Below, piece by piece: positions 1 through 5,808 of a stretch of DNA of 17,887 nucleotides. Source of the DNA: Peptococcaceae bacterium UBA3933. GTDB taxonomy: Bacteria > Bacillota > Peptococcia > Peptococcales > BICA1-8. The translations under genes and the position numbers were made by a program. The notes under the pieces are model-generated. The model made no database searches. It was not told the origin of the DNA and saw only the letters and a list, made by a program, of their open reading frames with translations. The DNA lies in the NCBI GenBank assembly GCA_002385805.1, contig DGEF01000007.1:6683-24569 (forward strand), written 5' to 3'. Numbering within the stretch: the stretch's first letter is position 1; each line of letters starts with the position of its first letter.

Positions 1-14
1 TTTTATAGTTAACT

Positions 15-509
15 TTATATTTGCAGCATTTTTTTTAATAAAAGTCTTTCTATTTTACGCATTATTTTCGTTCCTATAAATTCTCGCTGGCTTAAAGGGG
101 TAACTAAAATTGTAAAACACCCTAATCTTTTCCCGCCCAGGATATCGGTAAAGAGTTGATCACCAATTACGGCGGTTTTCGCAGGTCCAGAATTCAAAAG
201 CTGCATCGCTTTTACAAAGGCACTTTTCCCAGGTTTAAAGGCATTGGAAATATATGGGATTTGTAAGTCTTCCATAAACCCTCTTAGCCTACCCACATCA
301 TTATTAGAAACAATACAAATTCTAAAATCCATTTCTTTTAGTTCTTTTAACCAGGAATATATTTCAGGATTAATTTCACAGGAATTCCACTTGGTTAAAG
401 TATTATCCAGATCAATAACCAGTCCCTTAATTCCCCTTTTTTTCAATTCATCTAACGGAATATCTAATAATGTGGCAGCAAATATATCCGGTTTTAATTT
501 CCGAAGCAA
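15..509 (-). CDS. yqeG: YqeG family HAD IIIA-type phosphatase
   Basis: A 164-residue soluble protein of the HAD superfamily, close to the usual length of YqeG proteins. All four HAD motifs are visible: motif I DLDNT (D33, D35, T37), where the first Asp is the expected phospho-acceptor; motif II SNN (68-70); a lysine in FKPGK (92-95); and motif IV GDQLFTD (116-122). HAD IIIA enzymes lack a large cap domain, which fits this compact size. The physiological substrate is not established. Translation most likely starts at the TTG at 509, because a GGAGG (517-521 complement) lies 7 nt upstream and no better start fits. It follows sigK on the same strand, but an extended -10 promoter lies between them, so it can be expressed separately. 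Family assignment is secure; function is inferred from the family only. Confidence 0.9.
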   Translation of the reverse strand: MLRKLKPDIFAATLLDIPLDELKKRGIKGLVIDLDNTLTKWNSCEINPEIYSWLKELKEMDFRICIVSNNDVGRLRGFMEDLQIPYISNAFKPGKSAFVKAMQLLNSGPAKTAVIGDQLFTDILGGKRLGCFTILVTPLSQREFIGTKIMRKIERLLLKKMLQI

Positions 510-519
510 GGCCTTTCCT

Positions 520-542
520 CCATTAACTTTTGAAATTAATGG
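520..542 (-). repeat. Small hairpin overlapping the yqeG ribosome binding site
   Basis: Arms CCATTAA (520-526) and TTAATGG (536-542) form a 7-bp inverted repeat. On the minus strand its 3' arm runs into the first two G of the GGAGG that serves the TTG start of yqeG. It could dampen translation slightly. This is a weak structure and may be chance in A+T-rich DNA. Confidence 0.3.
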
Positions 543-543
543 A

Positions 544-552
544 ATTATATCA
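544..552 (-). promoter_or_regulatory. Extended -10 promoter for yqeG
   Basis: On the minus strand the sequence TGATATAAT is a perfect extended -10 element (TGnTATAAT) about 35 nt upstream of the yqeG start. No convincing -35 is seen at 16-18 bp, which is usual for extended -10 promoters. It implies yqeG can be transcribed independently of sigK. Confidence 0.5.
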
Positions 553-603
553 TAAAGAAAACAATTTAGCCAGTTAATGAATTATATAAAAGCTTAGTTA
601 TCT

Positions 604-1299
604 TTAGGACTTTGTTTCCTTAATCAGTTTTTCAATTGCCCTTTTTTCAATGCGCGAGACATAAGACCTGGAAATACCTAACATTTTCGCAATTTCTCTT
701 TGTGTTTTACGGTAACCGTTAATTAGGCCAAAACGCAGTTCCAAAACCTTCTTTTCTCGTTTTGTCAATACTTTTACCCGATCCAATAACATTTCATATT
801 CAAAGGAAGTTTCCACAGTATCCGCAACAACATCTCTTTCCGTGCCCAATACATCGATTAATGTAATTTCATTACCCTCTTTATCCACTCCAATTGGATC
901 ATAGATAGAAACTTCACTCCTGTTTTTCTTAGTTGAGCGCAAATGCATGAGAATTTCATTTTCAATACACCGAGCTGCATAAGTAGCCAGTTTAGTACCT
1001 TTTTCCGGATCAAAGGTATTTATCCCTTTTATTAACCCTATAGTACCGATAGAAATCAAATCATCTATATCTTCATTTGTGCCATCGAACTTTTTGGTGA
1101 TATGGGCCACTAAGCGTAAATTGTGTTTAATAAGAATATTCCGGGCTTCCTCATCACCTTTTTGCATTAATTCCAAGAACTTCGCTTCTTCTTCCTCACT
1201 TAATGGCTGGGGAAAAGCATTATTAGTGATGTAGGAAATTAACAGTAGAATATTTCTAACTAAGGTGGCTAAAATCGTTGCTAAGTAATCAACGGACAT
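604..1299 (-). CDS. sigK: RNA polymerase sporulation sigma factor SigK (pro-sigma-K)
   Basis: A 231-residue sigma-70 family factor that directs late mother-cell transcription during sporulation. After an N-terminal hydrophobic pro-sequence comes FPQPLS (29-34), typical of sigma-K. Region 2 covers roughly 57-122, including the NLRLVAHITKKF block and TYAARCIENEILMHLR; region 4 has the helix-turn-helix TQREIAKMLGISRSYVSRIE (199-218). The ISY motif (21-23) matches the Ser-Tyr junction where the intramembrane protease SpoIVFB cuts Bacillus pro-sigma-K, so a membrane-linked activation checkpoint is expected. A GTG 12 nt upstream is in frame, but it lies inside the GGAGGTGG ribosome binding site (complement of 1307-1314), so the ATG at 1299 is preferred. 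The gene is uninterrupted: no skin-type element splits it. No terminator follows before yqeG. Confidence 0.93.
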   Translation of the reverse strand: MSVDYLATILATLVRNILLLISYITNNAFPQPLSEEEEAKFLELMQKGDEEARNILIKHNLRLVAHITKKFDGTNEDIDDLISIGTIGLIKGINTFDPEKGTKLATYAARCIENEILMHLRSTKKNRSEVSIYDPIGVDKEGNEITLIDVLGTERDVVADTVETSFEYEMLLDRVKVLTKREKKVLELRFGLINGYRKTQREIAKMLGISRSYVSRIEKRAIEKLIKETKS

Positions 1300-1385
1300 T
1301 AAAAAACCCACCTCCGAATATAAAAGTTCATTTTAAATCATATGGCTTTGGAGAGGGGTTTGTGCATGTCCGGAGAACTTTTTCT

Positions 1386-1421
1386 AAAAATGAAAAGGAC
1401 AGAAATATTCTGCCCCTTTCA
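1386..1421 (-). terminator. Rho-independent terminator of fmdB
   Basis: Arms 1391-1404 and 1408-1421 pair over 14 positions on the minus strand, two of them G-U, with a 3-nt loop. They are followed by a run of five T and further T-rich sequence. The structure starts 2 nt after the fmdB stop codon and separates fmdB from sigK. Confidence 0.8.
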
Positions 1422-1423
1422 CC

Positions 1424-1645
1424 TTAACTTGCTTTAGTGTCCGCATCTGTTTTAGTATCTGAATTGGTACTTCTATGATCAGTAGAATAAAAACCAGAAC
1501 CTTTTAAAATTATATTAACGTTTTGGCCGATCAACCTTTTAATAGGTTTTCCACAAGTAGGGCATTTCGTTAAAGGCTTTTCTTTAATACCCTGAGTTAC
1601 TTGAAATTTACCGCACTGTTCACAGCGGTAATCATAGGTAGGCAT
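1424..1645 (-). CDS. FmdB/Zn-ribbon family small protein
   Basis: A 73-residue protein of the FmdB regulatory protein family. It opens with the family-typical MPTYDYRCEQCG and has two CxxC pairs (C8/C11 and C28/C31) that should bind one zinc ion. The hydrophilic Ser/Thr/Asp-rich tail (about 57-73) is disordered-looking. The start is the ATG at 1645 because TGGAGGTGA (complement of 1654-1661) sits 8 nt upstream; in-frame codons further upstream lie before this site. It has its own promoter (1690-1718) and terminator (1386-1421), so it is a single-gene unit. The precise role of this family is unknown; regulatory function is only a family label. Confidence 0.85.
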   Translation of the reverse strand: MPTYDYRCEQCGKFQVTQGIKEKPLTKCPTCGKPIKRLIGQNVNIILKGSGFYSTDHRSTNSDTKTDADTKAS

Positions 1646-1689
1646 TTCAATAGTCACCTCCAAGTTCATGTCATGCACCTATAAAATAT

Positions 1690-1718
1690 TTTATAAATCA
1701 TATTGCAATATTTGTCAA
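1690..1718 (-). promoter_or_regulatory. Sigma-A promoter of fmdB
   Basis: On the minus strand TTGACA (1713-1718), a 17-bp spacer and TATAAA (1690-1695) form a near-consensus housekeeping promoter. Transcription would begin near 1683, giving a leader of about 38 nt before the fmdB ATG. Confidence 0.8.
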
Positions 1719-1729
1719 GGAAGTGACAA
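1712..1729. repeat. Inverted repeat over the fmdB -35 region (possible operator)
   Basis: Perfect 6-bp arms TTGTCA and TGACAA flank AGGAAG. The left arm coincides with the -35 hexamer of the fmdB promoter. The position suits a repressor site, but short arms like these can occur by chance. Confidence 0.3.
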
Positions 1730-1812
1730 CAGAAGGACGGTGTATCTTTGTTTTTAGTATTAAAAGAACCTGTTTGCAATATTTTAGGAAACTTATACAT
1801 AATAAATTACTC

Positions 1813-1842
1813 TTGACAAAATAGTTTACATTTAAGTAGAAT
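1813..1842 (+). promoter_or_regulatory. Sigma-A promoter of the aminotransferase-transporter unit
   Basis: TTGACA (1813-1818), an 18-bp spacer and TAGAAT (1837-1842) form a good housekeeping promoter on the plus strand. Transcription would start near 1849, giving a leader of about 280 nt before the aminotransferase ATG. It is divergent from the fmdB promoter about 95 bp away. Confidence 0.65.
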
Positions 1843-1872
1843 TAAATGAAAGTAGGATGGTAGAAATATTTA

Positions 1873-1902
1873 TTTACACAAAATATAGTAAAATGGTAGT
1901 AT
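1873..1902 (+). promoter_or_regulatory. Possible second, weaker plus-strand promoter
   Basis: TTTACA (1873-1878) and TAGTAT (1897-1902) are separated by 18 bp. If used, transcription would begin near 1909 and would omit the two upstream segments (1851-1865 and 1899-1909) that can pair with the downstream hairpin. Match quality is moderate in A+T-rich DNA. Confidence 0.3.
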
Positions 1903-1926
1903 GGTAGAAGATGTCTTTGAAAACAG

Positions 1927-1954
1927 AGCACTTCTCCAAGTGCTTTTTCTTTTT
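1927..1954 (+). terminator. Terminator-like hairpin in the aminotransferase leader
   Basis: Arms AGCACTT (1927-1933) and AAGTGCT (1938-1944) enclose a CTCC loop and run into a T-rich tract through 1954. It has the form of an intrinsic terminator and lies downstream of the plus-strand promoter with no gene before it, which suggests premature termination (attenuation) or a short RNA product. Confidence 0.65.
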
Positions 1955-2011
1955 CCTCCATTTTGATTCTACTATACCTACTAAAAGTATAAATCAAAAG
2001 GAGGTTTTTTT
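1955..2011 (+). promoter_or_regulatory. Second leader hairpin with T-tract, holding a Shine-Dalgarno in its 3' arm
   Basis: CCTCC (1955-1959) pairs with GGAGG (2000-2004), and TTTTGATT (1961-1968) pairs with AATCAAAA (1992-1999); A1960 is bulged. An inner stem pairs TATAC (1973-1977) with GTATA (1987-1991). Seven T follow at 2005-2011. The element looks like a terminator and at the same time hides the AAAGGAGG that would serve the 15-codon ORF at 2012. Two upstream segments are complementary to its upper part: 1899-1909 pairs continuously with 1967-1977 with one G-U, and 1851-1865 pairs with 1967-1982 with one bulged base and one G-U. Alternative folds are therefore possible. No known riboswitch or T-box motif was recognised. 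Confidence 0.55.
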
Positions 2012-2059
2012 ATGTTCAAAAAAGCTATAAATATTGACACTTCTGGGGTTTTATTATAA
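2012..2059 (+). CDS. Putative 15-codon leader peptide
   Basis: An ATG preceded by AAAGGAGG with a 7-nt T spacer begins the ORF MFKKAINIDTSGVLL, ending in TAA at 2057-2059. The ribosome binding site is stronger than that of most genes here. The peptide is not rich in one amino acid, so a classical stall-based amino-acid attenuator is not indicated. It ends 73 nt before the aminotransferase ATG. It may be a leader peptide, a small functional peptide, or the remnant of a lost gene start. No homologue is recognised. Confidence 0.4.
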   Translation: MFKKAINIDTSGVLL

Positions 2060-2132
2060 CGTAGGTTCTAAATATTCACACTGTTATATAATTATAATAA
2101 CTAGCATAATTTTTAGGTGGAGGATAACGGAA

Positions 2133-3221
2133 ATGTATGGAATCAACAAATATATTTTAGATCAAATAAGAAATGACTACTCGGAACATTTGTCAGATTT
2201 CCCTTATAAAATTGATTGTTCCATGGGTTCTAACCCCTATGGTGCTTGGCCGGGACTTGAATTACCTAAAGAACTTTTTACCAGTATCGCCCAGTATCCC
2301 GAATCTGATTCTGAACTAAAACAGGCCATTGCTGCCTATTATTCTAAAGATGTTAATTTGACCGAAAACAATATTACCTTAACCTGCGGGTCCATTGGAG
2401 CAATGTTGGCTCTAAACAGAATGGTATTAAAGGAAGGAAAAATCATATTAGGCATTGCACCCCAATTTACCGCCGTAGTTGATGATTTTGTAACTTATGG
2501 CTGCAAGTATAACCCTGTATATTTAAGAAAAGAAGATAACTACAGATTTAACTTAGACAACTTTTTAAGAGAATTGTCCAAACATCATACTGCTTATATC
2601 TATATTGATAACCCTAATAATCCAACCGGCCAAATTATACCTATTGAAGAAATAGAAGAAATAATTAAAGAAGCCAAAGCACGTAATAGTTTCGTTGTTA
2701 TAGACGAAGCTTATGGCGACTACATGGATAATGTTAATTCAGCTATTAAACTAATTGAAAAATACGATAACCTGGCAACAGTCCGCACTTTTTCCAAAGG
2801 TTTCGGAGCAGCGGGAATTAGGCTGGGCTATATTATTGCCCAAGAAAATATTATTAATTTGGTTAACAAAGTTAATGTTCCTTTTTCCAAAAACAGTATT
2901 GCAGAATACATCGCTTTGAGACTATTAGAAAGTGACTGGATTCCTCAAACCAAGAAACGTGTTTATGAAGCGAAAAAAATTTTACTTAACGGTCTAACAA
3001 AGATAAAAATAGCTCATACCGCCTACACTGTTCCTATTTCACTGCTCTACTATGATGATGAAGAAATAGATCTATCAAAAGTATTAGAAAAAACAGGAGT
3101 AAGAGCAATAACTTGTGCCGGTTACGAAGGATTAGATCAAAATAGCGTTAGGTTAAACATTCACGAAAATATGGATCTTTTAATGGAATGCTTACACAAT
3201 GCTGAAAAATTATTAAGCTAA
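2133..3221 (+). CDS. Class I/II PLP-dependent aminotransferase, HisC-like
   Basis: A 362-residue cytosolic fold-type I PLP enzyme resembling histidinol-phosphate aminotransferases. Visible active-site features are GSIGA (86-90) at the cofactor phosphate site, DNPNNPTG (159-166), DEAYGDY (191-197) with the Asp that contacts the pyridine nitrogen, the Schiff-base lysine K222 in TFSKGFGAAGIRLGY, R230, and R340 in SVRLNI as the expected substrate-carboxylate arginine. The ATG at 2133 is chosen because GGTGGAGG lies 9 nt upstream; codons further upstream in this frame give an unlike, hydrophobic extension. No histidine or cobalamin genes are nearby, so neither HisC nor CobD function is supported. 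A YkvI-type transporter follows after 33 nt, which suggests a shared amino-acid-related substrate. Substrate unknown. Confidence 0.85.
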   Translation: MYGINKYILDQIRNDYSEHLSDFPYKIDCSMGSNPYGAWPGLELPKELFTSIAQYPESDSELKQAIAAYYSKDVNLTENNITLTCGSIGAMLALNRMVLKEGKIILGIAPQFTAVVDDFVTYGCKYNPVYLRKEDNYRFNLDNFLRELSKHHTAYIYIDNPNNPTGQIIPIEEIEEIIKEAKARNSFVVIDEAYGDYMDNVNSAIKLIEKYDNLATVRTFSKGFGAAGIRLGYIIAQENIINLVNKVNVPFSKNSIAEYIALRLLESDWIPQTKKRVYEAKKILLNGLTKIKIAHTAYTVPISLLYYDDEEIDLSKVLEKTGVRAITCAGYEGLDQNSVRLNIHENMDLLMECLHNAEKLLS

Positions 3222-3254
3222 GAAAACTTTTAATATTTTTTTAGGGGGAAGATT

Positions 3255-4346
3255 ATGAGAGAAAGAGTTAATTGGATAACAGTTTTAAAATACGCCGGAG
3301 CTTTTGTAGCATTCATGATTGGATCAGGTTTCGCAACAGGACAGGAAGTAATGCAATTTTTTACGGCATATGGTATTTGGAGTATCGGTGGAATCTTTAT
3401 CAGCATGTTTTTATTTGCTTGGAGCGGTTCTATAATAATGAAATATGGTTTTGAAAATAGATTTAACGATAATTTTAATTCTTTTCACTATTTTTGTGGT
3501 CGAATTTTGGGCACCTTTTTAGAATATTTTATCCCTGTTTTCTTATTTGCAGTTGTTGTTGTAATGATTTCAGGTTCCGGTGCAACCATGAATCAATATT
3601 TCGGTTTACCCCATTATGTTGGGGCAGGAATTATGACCATTTTAGTTATGGTAACTAATATGTTTGGCTTAAAAAGACTTGTTGATATTATTGGTAGTCT
3701 AGGACCTATAACAATCATCTTTACTATTTTAATTGCAATTGGAGCCTTAATTAAAAACCCCGGAGGATTAGCGAATGTTTCGCAAGCAATGGCCCAATTA
3801 GGAGAATTGCCAAGGGCAACCAGTTCAAGTAATGCTTGGTGGCTTGCCGGAACTTTGTATGTAGCATATAACGTAACAGGTTCAATCCCCTTTTTAAATG
3901 AAATGGGTAAAAGGGCAAACTCCTCCAAAGAAGCCGTCCTCGGTGCTATATTGGGTGCAGTTGCTTTAATGACAGCCGGCCTTTTGCTAAACCTTGCTTT
4001 ACTGGCCTATATTGGGGATATTGCAGAACTTTCTATTCCTAATCTACATTTTGCTGAATTGATCACACCTGTATTCGGAATGATATTTTCACTAATACTC
4101 CTTGGTGAAATATTCAGTACTGCTGCTCCAATGTTATGGGTTTCAGCAGATAAAATAGGAAAAGAAGGAACAATGCGAAATAAAATTGCTATTGTTGTCT
4201 TATCCATTTTTGCCTTTTTCGGCGGCCAATTACCCTTTGGAATGCTAATTGGTACAGTTTACCCTTATACAGGTTACCTTGGAATTATAGTGCTTGCAAC
4301 AATTACTATTAAATTTCTCATTGATAGAAAACGAAGAATCAATTAA
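3255..4346 (+). CDS. YkvI-family membrane protein, putative amino-acid transporter
   Basis: A 363-residue integral membrane protein with about ten hydrophobic segments spread along its length and a short basic C-terminus (DRKRRIN). The N-terminal helix carries GSGFATGQE (22-30), characteristic of YkvI-type proteins, which belong to the APC-like superfamily of amino-acid and solute transporters; a glycine-rich break in the first helix is typical of that fold. AGGGGGA lies 5 nt before the ATG. It follows the aminotransferase by 33 nt and ends at a strong terminator, so the two are co-transcribed. Import or export of an amino acid used or made by the aminotransferase is a reasonable inference, but the substrate is not readable from sequence. 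Confidence 0.82.
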   Translation: MRERVNWITVLKYAGAFVAFMIGSGFATGQEVMQFFTAYGIWSIGGIFISMFLFAWSGSIIMKYGFENRFNDNFNSFHYFCGRILGTFLEYFIPVFLFAVVVVMISGSGATMNQYFGLPHYVGAGIMTILVMVTNMFGLKRLVDIIGSLGPITIIFTILIAIGALIKNPGGLANVSQAMAQLGELPRATSSSNAWWLAGTLYVAYNVTGSIPFLNEMGKRANSSKEAVLGAILGAVALMTAGLLLNLALLAYIGDIAELSIPNLHFAELITPVFGMIFSLILLGEIFSTAAPMLWVSADKIGKEGTMRNKIAIVVLSIFAFFGGQLPFGMLIGTVYPYTGYLGIIVLATITIKFLIDRKRRIN

Positions 4347-4364
4347 ATTAGCTATATACCTTAA

Positions 4365-4402
4365 ACCCCAGAGGATGAATCCTCTGGGGTATTTTGTTTT
4401 TG
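4365..4402 (+). terminator. Rho-independent terminator after the transporter gene
   Basis: An 11-bp perfect stem (4365-4375 with 4380-4390), a TGAA loop and the T-rich tail TATTTTGTTTTT form a strong intrinsic terminator 18 nt after the transporter stop codon. Confidence 0.9.
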
Positions 4403-4403
4403 T

Positions 4404-4453
4404 AATGTCATCGATCTCCGGGGGTTTTTGCGCTATTGGGGGTCGACGACATT
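4404..4453 (+). repeat. Long imperfect palindrome/hairpin of unknown role
   Basis: Positions 4404-4419 pair with 4438-4453 over 16 positions: 13 Watson-Crick pairs, two G-U and one A-C mismatch when read as plus-strand RNA. The outer arms are AATGTCATCGA and TCGACGACATT. The 18-nt loop begins with GGGGG then TTTTT, and a second GGGGG lies in the 3' arm. It starts 1 nt after the transporter terminator and is far more G+C-rich than its surroundings. It could be a dispersed palindromic repeat, a small structured RNA or a protein-binding site; no second copy is seen in this window. Confidence 0.55.
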
Positions 4454-4530
4454 TTGTTATTTGAGTAATTTTTGATGATATATAACCTTATGAAACATTA
4501 TACCATGGATATTCCCACTACCACGAATTT

Positions 4531-5547
4531 TTAAACATTTAATATTTTATCTATGCCTAATCCATTTGTTTTCTTATAATCAACAACTATTTCTTCATCC
4601 CCAACTTTAATTAAAGGTTTGCTGATATTATTCTTATCTATATAAATTATTGTTCCAATCTTACCGTTATTTAATAAGACTTTACATCCTGTATAAAAAT
4701 CCAACATTTTCTGAACAAAAGTAAAAATTATTTCCGGCTCTAATTGATCTAAACTTTTTACCATTTCGTCCAAAGCTTGAAGGGGGGATACCCTGTTCTT
4801 ATAAACTCTATTGGAAGTCATAGCATGATAAACATCAGCTACGGCAATGATTTTCGCGTAAGGATGGATTTCGTTACCTTTTATACCTAAAGGATACCCT
4901 GAGCCATCCTCCCTCTCATGATGTTGTAATACGGCTAACCTAATATTGCTATCATAATTTGAAAGTATCTTATATCCTTCTATTGTGTGTTTCTTCATTA
5001 TCTCAAACTCTACCCTGTTTAATTTATCCGCTTTATTTAAAATGGCCAGAGGTATTTTGCTCTTGCCAATATCATGTAAGATTCCGGCTAAAGTAATGTC
5101 CAAAACATTTTTATCCTGATAACCTAACCATTTAGCAATGTACATAGAAATAACCCCTATATTAACTGTATGCTGAAAAGTATACTCATCATGAGATTGT
5201 AATTGTATTAAAAGCCTGGCAGCATTTTTTTCGCGATTTGCCTCCTTAATAAAGGGGTCCACAATCTCCATTACTTCTTTCTTTTCTATAGGTTGTCCTC
5301 TGGCAGCTTTCAACATCAAAACTCTGCTTGCTTTTGTTGCTTTTTCATAAACTTTAGAAAAATCCAGTGTAACAACCCTCTTCCGAGTCTTTTTAAGTCT
5401 TAGAATATGATTTTCAGTTAGTCTAATACCTGCAGGCGCAAGTAGAAGACCTTGCTCTAAAAAGATATCATGGGCTAAAACATCCCCCGGCATTAATTTT
5501 TCTATTTCCACCTCTTTTGTATAGCAACTAAGATCAATCGGTGACAC
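4531..5547 (-). CDS. HD-GYP domain protein, putative cyclic-di-GMP phosphodiesterase
   Basis: A 338-residue soluble protein with a complete HD-GYP domain (about 115-285). Metal-binding positions are in place: H126, HD (158-159) in HDIGK, H187, HH (209-210), and D238 in VADVYHAMTS. The GYP signature reads DGSGYP (214-219). Such domains hydrolyse the second messenger cyclic-di-GMP, or in some cases cGAMP. The N-terminal ~110 residues match the region common in clostridial stand-alone HD-GYP proteins, and a ~50-residue beta-rich C-terminal extension follows the catalytic domain. No receiver, PAS or membrane segment is present, so the input signal is unknown. Start is GTG at 5547 behind GGGGGGAAGG. 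It is divergent from the stalk/GH18 gene, with Spo0A-box-like sites between, so cell-surface or sporulation-linked control is plausible. Confidence 0.9.
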   Translation of the reverse strand: MSPIDLSCYTKEVEIEKLMPGDVLAHDIFLEQGLLLAPAGIRLTENHILRLKKTRKRVVTLDFSKVYEKATKASRVLMLKAARGQPIEKKEVMEIVDPFIKEANREKNAARLLIQLQSHDEYTFQHTVNIGVISMYIAKWLGYQDKNVLDITLAGILHDIGKSKIPLAILNKADKLNRVEFEIMKKHTIEGYKILSNYDSNIRLAVLQHHEREDGSGYPLGIKGNEIHPYAKIIAVADVYHAMTSNRVYKNRVSPLQALDEMVKSLDQLEPEIIFTFVQKMLDFYTGCKVLLNNGKIGTIIYIDKNNISKPLIKVGDEEIVVDYKKTNGLGIDKILNV

Positions 5548-5683
5548 TTCCTTCCCCCCTTCTATTAATCAAGTGTAGACATACAAAATATTTATATTAT
5601 TATTCTAGATTTCATTGCTATATATAGTATGATTTCTCTTTATATTACCAAATACCTCCTAATTGTTATAAATGTTTCTTAAT

Positions 5684-5689
5684 ATTATA
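5684..5689 (-). promoter_or_regulatory. Possible -10 element for the HD-GYP gene
   Basis: TATAAT is read on the minus strand about 137 nt before the GTG start. There is no convincing -35 hexamer; a Spo0A-box-like sequence (5693-5700) lies just upstream, an arrangement seen in some activator-dependent promoters. Weak evidence in A+T-rich DNA. Confidence 0.3.
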
Positions 5690-5692
5690 AAC

Positions 5693-5754
5693 TTAGACAA
5701 CAGTAAAATGTTTTCTAGACAATTTGTTAACAAATGTAAAGAGGGTTTCGACAA
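5693..5754 (-). promoter_or_regulatory. Cluster of three Spo0A-box-like sites
   Basis: Read on the minus strand, three heptamer/octamer sites resemble the Spo0A box TTGTCGAA: TTGTCTAA (5693-5700, 7/8), TTGTCTAG (5715-5722, 6/8) and TTGTCGAA (5747-5754, 8/8). The first two are exactly 22 bp apart, about two helical turns, and the third lies 32 bp further. They fill the spacer between the divergent HD-GYP and GH18 genes. On the plus strand the perfect box contains TCGACA, which could double as a -35 with a poor -10 (TATTTA, 5770-5775). Confidence 0.45.
5722..5735. repeat. 14-bp perfect palindrome ATTTGTTAACAAAT
   Basis: A perfect palindrome lies between the second and third Spo0A-like boxes in the divergent promoter region, about 75 bp before the GH18 start. 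Perfect 7-bp half-sites without a spacer suit a dimeric regulator. No known regulator is assigned. Confidence 0.4.
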
Positions 5755-5808
5755 AATACGGCGAATAACTATTTAAAACACCATAAGTTACATATATTAG
5801 GAGGTCCC

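Noticed and set aside
2034..2132. N-terminal extension of the aminotransferase from a TTG at 2034
   Set aside because: No ribosome binding site precedes it and the added residues are hydrophobic and unlike the family; GGTGGAGG before the ATG at 2133 decides the start.
1849..2132. T-box or known riboswitch upstream of the aminotransferase
   Set aside because: No T-box AGGGTGGNACCGCG consensus, specifier loop or other familiar riboswitch motif was found.
3614..3928. Antisense reading frame inside the transporter gene
   Set aside because: No ribosome binding site or recognised family; it lies wholly opposite a well-supported membrane protein gene.
5623..5631. Minus-strand CATACTATA resembling a sigma-K/sigma-E -10
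   Set aside because: No matching -35 (AC for sigma-K, ATATT-type for sigma-E) at the required spacing; chance match in A+T-rich DNA is likely.
5655..5660. Minus-strand AGGAGG suggesting a small gene upstream of the HD-GYP gene
   Set aside because: The only start in range, TTG, gives a frame that closes after three codons, so no ORF is supported.
5791..5798. CATATATT as a sporulation -10 for the GH18 gene
   Set aside because: It would place transcription start at the ribosome binding site, leaving no leader, and no -35 fits.
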